Origin: Leptospira fletcheri | GTDB taxonomy: Bacteria > Spirochaetota > Leptospiria > Leptospirales > Leptospiraceae | Direction of reading: 5' to 3' | NCBI RefSeq assembly: GCF_004769195.1 | Contig: NZ_RQET01000004.1 | Span: 124,001-188,000 of the forward strand | DNA: 64,000 nt | Part shown: positions 27,465 to 37,525 of the stretch, one piece after another | How the letters are laid out: every line of letters starts with the position of its first letter | How positions within the stretch are numbered: the stretch's first letter is position 1 | Position numbers and translations under genes: made by a program | Notes under the pieces: generated by a model | Databases searched by the model: none | What the model saw: the letters and a program-made list of their open reading frames with translations, nothing else | What the model was told of the DNA's origin: nothing

Positions 27465-28844
27465 ATGAATCCGGGACAAGAACGATCCGAAAACGCAATC
27501 CCGTCTCTGGAGGAGAAGACGATCCAAAAAGGGATTTCCATTTTTTCCGCAGGAGACGAATTCGAACCTTCGATTTTCAGTTCGTATTCCATCTTTTCCA
27601 AGTCTCTTTCCTTTTTGGACGATAGACCCGAATTGAAAGTCCAAGCCTTCCGGTTCGCGGATGTTTTCCCTACGCTTCGGAACTGGATACAAGTCGCGGA
27701 TCATATTCGGTTATATTTTTTACAGACCCGGACAGAACTCCCGGTTCTGTTAAAATTCGCGATGAGAATCGCGCTGTCCAATCCGATCACCGCGTTTCTT
27801 CTTTCCTTTATCACCGGCAAAATGATCCTTTTCTTCGCGAAGTTTTTCATAGTAGGCAGGAATTACGACCAGGCGAAAAACACCGTATATTCCAGATACA
27901 AATTAGGAATTTCGAATACGATAGACATTTTGGGAGAGGCCGTGCTTTCCGAACGTGAGGCCGGGGAATATTCCGAAAAATACCTTTCGTTGTTGGAAGG
28001 TATAGCGGGGGATCCGATCCTACAAAAACTGAATCCCAATCTACCCAATCCGAGCGCCAACGGAAATATCTCCGTAAAATGCTCGGCGCTGTTTTCCCAA
28101 TTAGATCCTTTAGCTTTCGAATATTCCGTTTCCGTGTTAAAAGAAAGATTGCGTCCCATTTTCAGATCCGCCGTCACCAAAAACGTCTTCGTCAATCTCG
28201 ACTTAGAACAGTATGAGACCAAGGATCTGATTCTAACGGCAGGATTGGAACTTTTCTCGGAGCAGGAATTTCTCGATTATCCCCACTTCGGATTGGTAAT
28301 CCAAGCCTACCTTCTCACCTCCTTGCAGGACCTGGAAAAAGTGATCACCGTTTCGGGTAAGAGAAAGTTTCCTCTTACCGTCCGTTTGGTCAAAGGAGCT
28401 TATTGGGAATTCGAAGTGGTTCAGTCCAAACAAAAGGGTTGGGAACCTCCCGTTTTTCTCACCAAACCGGAAACGGATCTGAATTATGAAAAATGCGCCG
28501 AACTGCTACTTAGATCCCATCCCCGTATTTTTCCCGCTTTTGCCACGCATAATGTAAGGAGCATGGCGCACGCTCTCGCGTTGGCCGAAGAATTGAACAT
28601 TCCGAAAAAAGATTACGAAATTCAAATGTTGTATGGAATGGGCGACCCTTATAAAAAGGCCCTTCGGAAATTCGGAATTTCCGTCCGTGAATATTCTCCG
28701 ATAGGCGAAGTAATTCCCGGTATGGCTTATCTGGTTCGCCGGCTACTGGAAAATTCCACGAACGAAGGGTTTTTAAAGAACATCTACTCGAAGAAAAAGG
28801 ATAGAATCCAACTTTTAGAGATTCGAAAGAAGGCTGCTATATGA
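27465..28844 (+). CDS. putA: Proline dehydrogenase
   Basis: FAD enzyme that oxidises proline to pyrroline-5-carboxylate. Characteristic segments of the PRODH barrel: VRLVKGAYWE, FATHNVRSMAHAL, EIQMLYGMGDPYKKAL, and the C-terminal REYSPIGEVIPGMAYLVRR followed by LENSTNEGF. The product is longer than minimal PRODH, with an N-terminal helical region as in PutA proteins. The start is unclear: the ATG at 27465 lacks a good ribosome site and an upstream GTG at 27402 is in frame. The next gene overlaps its stop by four bases and encodes the second step, so the pair is a split version of bifunctional PutA. Confidence 0.88.
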   Translation: MNPGQERSENAIPSLEEKTIQKGISIFSAGDEFEPSIFSSYSIFSKSLSFLDDRPELKVQAFRFADVFPTLRNWIQVADHIRLYFLQTRTELPVLLKFAMRIALSNPITAFLLSFITGKMILFFAKFFIVGRNYDQAKNTVYSRYKLGISNTIDILGEAVLSEREAGEYSEKYLSLLEGIAGDPILQKLNPNLPNPSANGNISVKCSALFSQLDPLAFEYSVSVLKERLRPIFRSAVTKNVFVNLDLEQYETKDLILTAGLELFSEQEFLDYPHFGLVIQAYLLTSLQDLEKVITVSGKRKFPLTVRLVKGAYWEFEVVQSKQKGWEPPVFLTKPETDLNYEKCAELLLRSHPRIFPAFATHNVRSMAHALALAEELNIPKKDYEIQMLYGMGDPYKKALRKFGISVREYSPIGEVIPGMAYLVRRLLENSTNEGFLKNIYSKKKDRIQLLEIRKKAAI

Positions 28845-30424
28845 ATTCCGGAATAGATTCGATCGCTTTGAAAAACGAAGCGATCCGCGATTTTACCTTA
28901 TCCCGAGAGAGAGAAAAGCTGCAAAATGCGGTACAGGCTCTTCGAAAGAGACTGCCCATTCAGGTGTCTCCGATTCTTTCCGGTAAAACGGTCTCTTCTT
29001 CCGAATCTCATCCGGTTTTCAACCCTGCAAACCTAAGCGAGACAGTGGCGAAAGTGTCGTATGCCGATGTTCGATTGGCCGAACAAGCAGTCTCCGTCTG
29101 TTCCGACTTTGCGGAATCTTGGCAAAACGAAACCCAAAATAAACGGAGCGACATTCTTAGAAAAACTGCACAGTTGTTGCGTAAGAATAAGGACGAACTT
29201 ACCGCATTGATGATCCTGGAGGTCGGAAAAGGAGTCAAGGATGCCGACGCGGAAATCGCGGAGGCCATCGATTTTTGCGAATTCTACGCACAGGAAGCCG
29301 ACAAACTTTCCTCTCCTAGAATACGGAATCTGGAAGGGGAAGACAATTCGTTTTTCTACAGACCCAAAGGATTGACCGTCGTAATCGCACCCTGGAATTT
29401 TCCTTTGGCCATCCTTTGCGGTATGACCGTAGCACCGCTAGTAACCGGCAATACCGTTATTATGAAACCGGCGGAACAATCTTCAGCGATCGCGTCTATT
29501 CTTTACGGTTTTCTAAAGGAAGCGGGAACCCCTGACAAAGCTTTGCAATTCCTGCCGGGGAAGGGAGAAGAAATCGGCTCCTATCTGGTGAAACATCCGA
29601 AAGTTCATACGATCAATTTCACCGGATCCCGCGCAGTCGGATTGCAAATGATCCGTGAAACTGCCGCACTCGAACTGAAATTCATCAAAAGAGTCGTGGC
29701 CGAAATGGGCGGCAAAAACGCGATCATCGTGGACGAGGATGCGGATTTGGACGAGGCGGTTGCCGGATCGATACAGTCGGCCTTCGGATTCCAAGGCCAG
29801 AAATGCAGCGCTCTCTCCCGTTTGATCGTATTAGAATCTTGTTATGAATTGTTCAAAAAAAGATTTTCGGAGGCTCTGCTTTCCTTAAAACCCGGTCCCC
29901 CGGAGGATCCTTCGTCCAAAATCGGTCCGGTGATCGATTCCGAATCCAAGACAAGAATCGAAAATCTTTCCAAAAAATTCGCTCCGAATCTCCTTCAAAA
30001 ATTGGAGATCTCTGCCGATCTGAAAGAGAAAGGAAATTACGTGGATGCAATCCTGCTGGAAAGCAAGGAATTCGATTCCGATCTAGGCCAGGCCGAATTC
30101 TTTGCACCCATCGTGACCCTATTCAAAGTTCGGAATTTCGAAGAGGCGATCCGGAAAGCCAATGAAGTGGACTACGCTTTAACCGGCGGCTTATATTCTA
30201 GAAATCCGAAAAATATTTCCTTAGCCAAACGACTCCTAGAAGTGGGAAATCTATACATCAATCGAGGGATCACAGGTGCCATCGTAGACCGCCAGCCTTT
30301 CGGCGGGTTCAAACTCTCCGGAGTAGGAGCCAAGGCCGGTGGACCGGATTACCTGAAACAATTCGTAGAGCCGGTAACCGTGACGGAAAATACTATGCGT
30401 CGCGGATTCATTCCTGAATTATGA
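28841..30424 (+). CDS. L-glutamate gamma-semialdehyde dehydrogenase
   Basis: Aldehyde dehydrogenase of 527 residues that converts glutamate semialdehyde (from P5C) to glutamate with NAD+. The motifs are of the PutA C-terminal type: VIAPWNFPLAILCGM, NTVIMKPAEQSS, NFTGSRAVGLQM, the catalytic Glu in VAEMGGKNAIIVD, the catalytic Cys in GFQGQKCSALSRL, and the C-terminal NRGITGAIVDRQPFGGFKLSG. The start overlaps proline dehydrogenase in an ATGA, so the two are translationally coupled. The 3' end overlaps the convergent galE by six bases. rocA would be an equally valid symbol. Confidence 0.9.
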   Translation: MNSGIDSIALKNEAIRDFTLSREREKLQNAVQALRKRLPIQVSPILSGKTVSSSESHPVFNPANLSETVAKVSYADVRLAEQAVSVCSDFAESWQNETQNKRSDILRKTAQLLRKNKDELTALMILEVGKGVKDADAEIAEAIDFCEFYAQEADKLSSPRIRNLEGEDNSFFYRPKGLTVVIAPWNFPLAILCGMTVAPLVTGNTVIMKPAEQSSAIASILYGFLKEAGTPDKALQFLPGKGEEIGSYLVKHPKVHTINFTGSRAVGLQMIRETAALELKFIKRVVAEMGGKNAIIVDEDADLDEAVAGSIQSAFGFQGQKCSALSRLIVLESCYELFKKRFSEALLSLKPGPPEDPSSKIGPVIDSESKTRIENLSKKFAPNLLQKLEISADLKEKGNYVDAILLESKEFDSDLGQAEFFAPIVTLFKVRNFEEAIRKANEVDYALTGGLYSRNPKNISLAKRLLEVGNLYINRGITGAIVDRQPFGGFKLSGVGAKAGGPDYLKQFVEPVTVTENTMRRGFIPEL

Positions 30425-31390
30425 TTGATCCCGATAAACGGACCAGCTTGTTTCGAGGATCGTTTTAGGATCGCTATAAAGGCACTTCCAACCCAAAAGC
30501 CTTTCAGCCAAGCTTGCCTCGGCCCATAATTTCGCGGGATCCCCGAATCTTCTCTCCGATAATTTATACGGGATCGACTTTCCTACGACCTTCTCCGCTA
30601 ATTTAAGAATTTCTAATACGGAATATCCCTTTCCGGTCCCTAAATTTACTGCTAAGGATTTTTTTTCCCGAATGATGTATTCCAAACCGAGAACGTGGGC
30701 GGAGGCTAAATCGCTTACGTGAATATAATCTCTGACGCAACTTCCGTCCGGAGTGTCGTAATCCGTTCCGAATACCTCCATGCCGGATCTCATACCTACC
30801 GCGGCTTCCATAACGATCGGAAGAAGGTTTGCAGGAGTTCGTTCCAACCCTTTAACTCTGCCTAAAGGATCGTATCCTGCCGCATTAAAATAACGCAATG
30901 CCGCAAATTTGATTCCCTTCAACTTATCAAACCAGTGTAGATTCTCTTCTATGGCGAGTTTGGTATAGCCGTAATAATTCTCGGGATGCAACGGGTGGTT
31001 TTCATCCAGCGGAAGATATCGGGGAGTTCCATACACCGCCGCGGAAGAGGAAAACACGAAATTCTTCGTGCCCTTCCGCTCCATAAATGCGAGCAGTTGG
31101 ATGGAACCGGCAATATTATTCAGCGCGTATTTGGACGGATCCGTCATGGATTCACCTGCGGCTTTCCATGCGGCAAAATGAAAGACTGCATCGACAAGCT
31201 TTGAAAACGCCTTTTCCAAAACGGACGTATCGTGGATGTCTCCGACGACCAATTCCGCTTGGGGGAAAAGATTTTTCTCGTTCCCCTTTTGCATATTATC
31301 GACTACAAGAACCTCGTAGCCTTTGTCCAATAATAGTGCGACGACGTGACTACCGATGTAACCGGCTCCCCCGGTGACGAGAACTCTCAC
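30419..31390 (-). CDS. galE: UDP-glucose 4-epimerase
   Basis: Extended SDR enzyme that interconverts UDP-glucose and UDP-galactose, feeding surface polysaccharide. The 323-residue product has TGGAGYIGSHVVALL at the N-terminus, a catalytic Ser/Tyr/Lys set (FSSSAAVYG; YYGYTKLAIEE), and the C-terminal GTGKGYSVLEIL. It is downstream of lpxA with a four-base overlap, linking it to lipopolysaccharide synthesis. Substrate could also be UDP-GlcNAc or a uronic acid; homology alone does not separate these. Confidence 0.87.
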   Translation of the reverse strand: MRVLVTGGAGYIGSHVVALLLDKGYEVLVVDNMQKGNEKNLFPQAELVVGDIHDTSVLEKAFSKLVDAVFHFAAWKAAGESMTDPSKYALNNIAGSIQLLAFMERKGTKNFVFSSSAAVYGTPRYLPLDENHPLHPENYYGYTKLAIEENLHWFDKLKGIKFAALRYFNAAGYDPLGRVKGLERTPANLLPIVMEAAVGMRSGMEVFGTDYDTPDGSCVRDYIHVSDLASAHVLGLEYIIREKKSLAVNLGTGKGYSVLEILKLAEKVVGKSIPYKLSERRFGDPAKLWAEASLAERLLGWKCLYSDPKTILETSWSVYRDQS

Positions 31391-32166
31391 CTGTGATCCA
31401 TTACCCCGCGGTCGCTGTTCTTAAAGAACGCGATGATGTTGAGAACTTCCTGGCGATGGTTTCCCTGCTTTTCCAAAGCTTCCAAAGCCTGGCTATAATT
31501 CATTCCGGAATGATAAATGACCTTATATGCCTGCTTGATGGCGGTCCTGACCTCGGGGGAAAAACCTCCCCGTTTCAATCCCACCGTATTCAATCCGACA
31601 ATCGTACACGGATTTCCGTCTGCTGTGGAATAGGGAGGAACATCCTGAACTACCTTGGCACAACCGCCAATCATCGCGTAATCGCCTACAAAGCAAAATT
31701 GATGGACGGCGACTAATCCGGAAATGAAAGCCTTGTTTCCTACGGTCACGTGGCCGGCAAGAACCAAACCGTGGGTAAGAATATTACCGTCTCCCAAGAT
31801 ACAGTCGTGGCCGACATGCGCATTCCCCATAATATAATTTCGATTTCCTATAACTGTGGGGGAATCCGTCTTCGTACCGCGATGAATATTCGAATATTCC
31901 TTAAACGTATTATGATCGCCGATGATCGTTTTGGTCGGAGTGGCGGCGTCGAAGCCTAGATCCTGGGGCACGACTCCTATAACTGCTCCATGAGAGACTC
32001 GATTGAACTTTCCCATTTCCGTGCCGGCGAAAATACGGACTCCGGTCTCGATAATCGTTCCTTCTCCGACCACCGTATCCCTTTCTATGATCGTGTAAGC
32101 TCCCACTTCGACGGATTCGTGCAATTCTGCCTTTGAATCTACTATGGCTGTTGGGTGAATTTTCAT
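31387..32166 (-). CDS. lpxA: Acyl-ACP-UDP-N-acetylglucosamine O-acyltransferase-type LpxA
   Basis: First acyltransferase of lipid A synthesis. The 259-residue product begins IHPTAIVDSKAELHESVEVG and is built of left-handed beta-helix hexapeptide repeats. The catalytic His lies in GNAHVGHDCILGD, and the C-terminal helices (NTVGLKRGGFSPE) are typical. In Leptospira, LpxA is known to prefer UDP-GlcNAc3N, giving amide-linked acyl chains; whether this one does depends on GnnA/GnnB genes outside the window. It overlaps galE by four bases. Confidence 0.92.
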   Translation of the reverse strand: MKIHPTAIVDSKAELHESVEVGAYTIIERDTVVGEGTIIETGVRIFAGTEMGKFNRVSHGAVIGVVPQDLGFDAATPTKTIIGDHNTFKEYSNIHRGTKTDSPTVIGNRNYIMGNAHVGHDCILGDGNILTHGLVLAGHVTVGNKAFISGLVAVHQFCFVGDYAMIGGCAKVVQDVPPYSTADGNPCTIVGLNTVGLKRGGFSPEVRTAIKQAYKVIYHSGMNYSQALEALEKQGNHRQEVLNIIAFFKNSDRGVMDHR

Positions 32167-32333
32167 TCTGTTTCGCCTCTTAAATCTCCGAGAATACGAA
32201 AAACGACCTGGATTTTTTATTCAAGCTATAAATAATTGGGGGAAGGCTCGTCTTCGAAGGATCCGAACCGCGTTCGATTCGTTCCAATAAAAGAAGCCTT
32301 ATTCGATCCATTTTTCGGCTAAGGGGGAAAAGT

Positions 32334-32681
32334 ATGTTTCTAGATTGGTCCCGCTTGAACGGCCTGAAGCAAGGCGACGAAGAAGAAGATAGGCTCTGGT
32401 TGGAAGACATGATCCGTTCTCTTCGAAAGAACATGAACATCCGTCTGGAGAATATAAAATCCTTCGCAGCACAACGAAAATCCGAGGAACTAAGAGCGGA
32501 ATTGCACCAAACCAAAGGAGTCGCTGCGAATTTCGGCCTGGCTTCCTTACAGGGAATAGTCACCGAGGCGGAAGCGAAATTGAAACAAGGAGACTTGACC
32601 GCCTGTTTAACGTTATGCGAAGACTTACCTGACATCTGGGAAAAAACGAAAAACGAACTGAAAACGAAATTCCCGGAATAG
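32334..32681 (+). CDS. Histidine phosphotransfer (Hpt) domain protein
   Basis: A 115-residue stand-alone Hpt protein, which would relay phosphate between response-regulator receivers. The signature is ELHQTKGVAANFGLASLQ, with the phospho-accepting His at about residue 58, followed by Lys-Gly and the conserved Gly. Secondary structure is all-helical, as expected for the four-helix bundle. A purine-rich GGGGGAAAAG lies before the ATG. It is divergent from lpxA and has no sensor kinase beside it, so its partner cannot be named. Confidence 0.75.
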   Translation: MFLDWSRLNGLKQGDEEEDRLWLEDMIRSLRKNMNIRLENIKSFAAQRKSEELRAELHQTKGVAANFGLASLQGIVTEAEAKLKQGDLTACLTLCEDLPDIWEKTKNELKTKFPE

Positions 32682-32743
32682 AATAACTTGCGAATCCTTT
32701 GCCGGAAGGCGGAACTCCTACCGGCTGCGAAGTTCTGATCGAT

Positions 32744-33931
<1,188 letters not shown>

Positions 33932-33986
33932 TCTCGTTCCAGGCTTTCCTTAAACCGCAGAACGTCAAGAAATCCGTGGAAATGAC

Positions 33987-34787
33987 TCAGTGAGAATGTT
34001 CCGGCCCGGGAAAAATTCCTTCCTTCACTTCCTGGACATACGTTTTCACGGCTTCGAAAACGCCGGAACGACCGTCCATGTACGTCTTTAGGAACTTAGG
34101 ATGGAAGTCTTTGTTCAATCCGAGAAAATCGTATAACACCAGGACCTGGCCGTCGGTAGACGATCCCGCTCCGATTCCTATAGTCGGGATCGGAATGGAC
34201 GAGCTGATCTCCCCCGCTAAAATGGAAGGGATCAATTCGAACACGACGGAAAAGGCGCCTGCATCCGAAATCCCTTTAGCTTCGTTTAACAATCTAACTC
34301 TGTCCTCTTCCGCTTTTCCCTGAATCTTATGTCCGCCGAACACGTTCACCGACTGAGGAGTCAATCCGATATGCCCCATAACGGGAATACCGATCCTCTC
34401 CAATTTATAAATCAGTTCCAGAATTTCCGGTCCGCCCCCTTCGAATTTCACCGCATCGCAACCGGATTCCTTCATGACTTTTCCCGCGGAGCGAATCCCA
34501 TCTTCGAGAGAAACTTGGTAGGACAAAAAAGGAAGGTCCACTGTGATAAACGTATTCGGCGCACCGCGACGTACTGCCTTTGCGTGATAGATCATTTCAT
34601 CCAGAGTGACGGGTAAGGTACTAGTTTGGCCTTGGACCACCACTCCCAACGTATCCCCTACTAAAATGGAATCCACTCCCGCTTCTTCCAGAATACGGGC
34701 GAACATATAATCGTAGCAGGTCAGCACGCCGATTTTCTTTTCCAAAGGTTTTTTCCCTTTCGGGAAAACTTTATTAACGTCCCTCAT
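33987..34787 (-). CDS. panB: 3-methyl-2-oxobutanoate hydroxymethyltransferase
   Basis: Transfers a hydroxymethyl group from methylene-tetrahydrofolate to alpha-ketoisovalerate, giving ketopantoate for pantothenate and CoA. The 266-residue product has LTCYDYMFARILEEAGVDSILVG... split here as LTCYDYMFARI and VGDTLGVVVQG, the DLPFLSYQVS segment, VKFEGGG, and MGHIGLTPQSVNVFGG. Length is normal. It lies nine bases after folK, so folate (cofactor) and pantothenate genes are adjacent, and coaC-coaB are elsewhere in the window. Confidence 0.95.
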   Translation of the reverse strand: MRDVNKVFPKGKKPLEKKIGVLTCYDYMFARILEEAGVDSILVGDTLGVVVQGQTSTLPVTLDEMIYHAKAVRRGAPNTFITVDLPFLSYQVSLEDGIRSAGKVMKESGCDAVKFEGGGPEILELIYKLERIGIPVMGHIGLTPQSVNVFGGHKIQGKAEEDRVRLLNEAKGISDAGAFSVVFELIPSILAGEISSSIPIPTIGIGAGSSTDGQVLVLYDFLGLNKDFHPKFLKTYMDGRSGVFEAVKTYVQEVKEGIFPGPEHSH

Positions 34788-34796
34788 ATTTCGTTC

Positions 34797-35234
34797 CTAA
34801 GATATCTCGAACGCGTCGGCAAGAGATCCTTCTCCCAATTCTTCCAATAACTCCCGGACAAAAGGACGCGTAAACAGACTATGGTGCGGAAGGTGCAAAC
34901 CTTTCTCGTGCAATCGGACGCGATCGTAAACCAGTATGTCGATATCGATCGTCCTAGGACCCTTATCCGCGGTTCTCACCCGCCCCATTTCCGTTTCGAT
35001 CTGCAATAAAACGTCCAACAATTCATGAGGAGGCAAGGACGTCGCGATTTCCAGAACCTGATTCAGAAAATCAGGCTGGTCGGTCACTTCCAACGCTTCC
35101 GTGTTCAAAGGAGTTCCGCTTCGAACCAGTCGGATTCCGGGTTTTCCCGAAATCTTACGGGCGGCTTCCTCGAGAGAAGCTTGCCTATCTCCGAGATTTG
35201 CTCCGAGGCAAAGAAAAACGCGATGTTCCATCAT
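34797..35234 (-). CDS. folK: 2-amino-4-hydroxy-6-hydroxymethyldihydropteridine pyrophosphokinase
   Basis: Pyrophosphorylates hydroxymethyl-dihydropterin in folate synthesis. The 145-residue protein shows VFLCLGANLGDRQASLEEA, the substrate loop around SGTPLNTEALEVTDQPDFLNQ, and the ATP/Mg signature RTADKGPRTIDIDILVYD. It starts within the stop of the DnaC-like gene (four-base overlap), and panB follows closely. Confidence 0.93.
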   Translation of the reverse strand: MMEHRVFLCLGANLGDRQASLEEAARKISGKPGIRLVRSGTPLNTEALEVTDQPDFLNQVLEIATSLPPHELLDVLLQIETEMGRVRTADKGPRTIDIDILVYDRVRLHEKGLHLPHHSLFTRPFVRELLEELGEGSLADAFEIS

Positions 35235-36100
35235 GATTTCGTATGCACCGCGTGAGTTAATCTATAATCGGAACAATCCAAATGGATCTCTTTGGTCATC
35301 TCCATTAAACGGGAAAAAATCCTTCCTTCAGCCTTGTCTTTCCAATCCGAAAGCGAGATATTGGAGGTCAATACGGTTACTTTCTCCTCTTCGTACCTGG
35401 AATCGATCAGATCGTAAAGCTGCGAATTCGCCCAATCGGATTCCTTATTCGCACCGAAGTCGTCCAATACGAGAACTTCCACTTCCATGAACTGCTTTTT
35501 GATCGTCTGTTCCATCCCGTGGATCTGACTGTCTTTTTGGTACGTATCCCGGATCGTGGAAAGAAAATCCCGATTGATTTTGGCGTATTTGCATTCCAGT
35601 CCATAACGAAGAATCAATTCGTTTAATATAGCACATGCGAGAAGCGTTTTTCCCGAACCTGTATTGCCCCAGAGATACAATCCTTGGCGTAAAGACCCCA
35701 ATCTTTCCCACTCGCTGACCAAATGGTTCGCCCAATCATGAGCGACAAAGAAACCCTGCTCACTGGTCGTAGTGATGTTCAAATCCATTCTATCCAAGGT
35801 TCTATATCTGTACTTCGCGGGAATTCCGGCCTTTTTAACCAAAGATTCGATGCGATTCATCTCCTCTCTGGCGTCATGGCAAACGCAGGACATCATCCTA
35901 TTTTGGCTCTCATCGTAGATCATGAAAGGCGCTCTACCTCTGGACGGACAGGATCGGCACGCTTCACTCATGCAGGAGCAAAGCACCAAAACGCCGGAGG
36001 ATGAATTTTGAACATTCTCCTCCAGCAAAAAACCCACACCTTCACAAATCCTACAACCGGGAGAACCCGCTCGAATCGGAGTTAAATTCTTTAAGTTCAT
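35231..36100 (-). CDS. DnaC/IstB-like AAA+ ATPase with N-terminal cysteine cluster
   Basis: A 289-residue ATPase resembling helicase loaders (DnaC/DnaI). Residues 17-75 carry about eight Cys in CxxC and CxC pairs (CRIC, LCSCM, CRSC, SCVCH), probably one or two zinc fingers. The ATPase core has Walker A GNTGSGKTLLAC near residue 144, Walker B VLVLDDFG near 210, and an Arg-rich sensor region (EGRIFSRLMEM). A role in loading the replicative helicase is inferred; no IS element is near, so an IstB transposition role is unlikely. It opens the folK-panB-DAHP synthase run. Confidence 0.8.
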   Translation of the reverse strand: MNLKNLTPIRAGSPGCRICEGVGFLLEENVQNSSSGVLVLCSCMSEACRSCPSRGRAPFMIYDESQNRMMSCVCHDAREEMNRIESLVKKAGIPAKYRYRTLDRMDLNITTTSEQGFFVAHDWANHLVSEWERLGSLRQGLYLWGNTGSGKTLLACAILNELILRYGLECKYAKINRDFLSTIRDTYQKDSQIHGMEQTIKKQFMEVEVLVLDDFGANKESDWANSQLYDLIDSRYEEEKVTVLTSNISLSDWKDKAEGRIFSRLMEMTKEIHLDCSDYRLTHAVHTKS

Positions 36101-36459
36101 GCCGACAAACCGAGTCTATCGGAGGACGAAGGAAGAGAAACAAAGAAAATCGCATATAGAGACGGAAAACCGTCTTAGTATGGAAAAATCTGCTGGTATT
36201 CCCTGTTCCGTATTCGATTCTGGAGGTCGATTCCGGCGGGAGAGAAACCTCGGAATTCGTACGCGAAAACATCTATCGGAGATCGGTCGAACGCATTGGA
36301 CCGGAAAAGATTCAGCGATTATGTCGCAAATTCGTTAAAAAAGGGAAAATTTTTCTCTCGCGGGTTTATCTAGAACACCGAGCAACCGATAGTTAAACAG
36401 GAGAAAAGGACTTTGCCGTTCTTTTCCCGAATCCTATCTTTGAAAGAGAAGGCACAGGT
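36101..36459. other. Intergenic region upstream of fcpA with an open frame lacking a start codon
   Basis: This 359-base gap holds a plus-strand frame open from 36160 to a TAA at 36396 (79 codons, including VDSGGRETSEFVREN and KKGKIFLSRVYLEHRATD). It has coding-like composition but no ATG, GTG or TTG. It may be a decayed gene or chance. A TAAA followed 17 bases later by GCCGTT lies near 36392-36418, only a poor match to a sigma-28 promoter. Confidence 0.4.
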
Positions 36460-36468
36460 GTGAGCACT

Positions 36469-37392
36469 ATGAAGGTGATGAAGACTATTTTCGTTCTTCT
36501 GGCCGTGGTCGGACTCAACCTCTCCTTGTTCGCACAGAACCAGCAGCAAGGCGGAGGACAACAGAACCAACAAGAGGCCAAAGCGGCGGCCGATAAGATC
36601 GACGAACTCCTCAAAGGGGAACTCGTTCCCGAGGACGACGACAAGAACCTTACGGAAGAGCAGAAGCGTCGGAAGAAGGTGATCCAAGAGCAGGAAGCTG
36701 TTTGGAAGAACCCCGACTTCAAAGGCTATGACAAAAACTTCCAGGAACTCCATCAGCTCTCTAAGGCTTTCGCGAACAATAAGTTCCGCCTGGCCCTGAC
36801 CAGCTACCAATCCGGAGTCAATACCATCTTAAAGATGCGGGAGTCTGTCGAGCAGTATCGTAAGGAAGAAGCCGAGAAGAAGCGTTTGGACGAGAAGTGG
36901 TATTGGCAAAAAGTCGACCGCAAAGCGCGCGAAGATCGCGTCGTCTCCAGACAGAAACTCGAGGCAAAACAATTAGCCCTTAACTATTTTACCAAAGCGG
37001 TCAACCATTTGGACGAGATCAAGAACCCGGACCTGCGCGAACGTGCAGAGTTTAAGCGTCTCTTGTCCGATGTTTATCGCTCTTGGATCATTACGGAGTA
37101 CGACCTCCAAAATCTACCTCAATGTATCCCCATACTTGAGCTCTATATCGAGGTCGATGAAAACGAGAAGGAATATCCGGCTCACAAGTATCTTGCTAGC
37201 TGCTACGCCTTCGAAGAAAACATGATCAAAAAGTACGGTGGTGCCAGCGAAGATCAGATGTTCAAATTCCGTCATAAGAAGAACATTCACCTTCTCCGCG
37301 CAACCGAGCTGAAATATGGAAAGGATTCCCCCGAATACAAACACATCGTCGCTCTGATCAACAAGGACGAAGTGATTTCGGTCCGTCCTTAA
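36469..37392 (+). CDS. fcpA: Flagellar coiling protein A (FcpA)
   Basis: Major sheath protein of the Leptospira periplasmic flagellum, needed for coiled filaments and translational motility. The 307-residue precursor has a signal peptide ([20 protein letters not shown]), a Gln/Gly-rich N-terminus, and a long helical, TPR-like body rich in Lys and Glu ([39 protein letters not shown]). Identity is from memory of the family. Codon use differs from neighbours: Lys is mostly AAG and C-ending codons dominate, fitting very high expression. The start could also be a GTG at 36460 with AAGG upstream. A strong terminator follows, so it is probably monocistronic. Confidence 0.75.
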   Translation: MKVMKTIFVLLAVVGLNLSLFAQNQQQGGGQQNQQEAKAAADKIDELLKGELVPEDDDKNLTEEQKRRKKVIQEQEAVWKNPDFKGYDKNFQELHQLSKAFANNKFRLALTSYQSGVNTILKMRESVEQYRKEEAEKKRLDEKWYWQKVDRKAREDRVVSRQKLEAKQLALNYFTKAVNHLDEIKNPDLRERAEFKRLLSDVYRSWIITEYDLQNLPQCIPILELYIEVDENEKEYPAHKYLASCYAFEENMIKKYGGASEDQMFKFRHKKNIHLLRATELKYGKDSPEYKHIVALINKDEVISVRP

Positions 37393-37418
37393 CTCCTCTT
37401 TCATAAAAAGGATAATCA

Positions 37419-37446
37419 AGCCTCGGCAATAGCCGGGGCTTTTTTA
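37419..37446 (+). terminator. Rho-independent terminator of fcpA
   Basis: Stem AGCCTCGGC (37419-37427) and GCCGGGGCT (37432-37440), nine pairs with one G-U, tetraloop AATA, followed by seven T. It lies 27 bases after the fcpA stop, as expected for a highly expressed single gene. Confidence 0.88.
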
Positions 37447-37525
37447 TTCCTACCGACTAGGTCGAAAGATCTTCCTTTTTCAAAAAAATATTGCGCCTAC
37501 GGGATTCCTAGCTTACCCAAGTGGG

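Noticed and set aside
36392..36418. Sigma-28 promoter for fcpA
   Set aside because: TAAA and GCCGTT are 17 bases apart instead of 15, and both boxes are only partial matches.
36370..36810. 146-codon minus-strand frame opposite the start of fcpA
   Set aside because: Low-complexity Leu/Val-rich product arises from the reverse of Gln/Lys/Glu-rich fcpA codons; no ribosome site.
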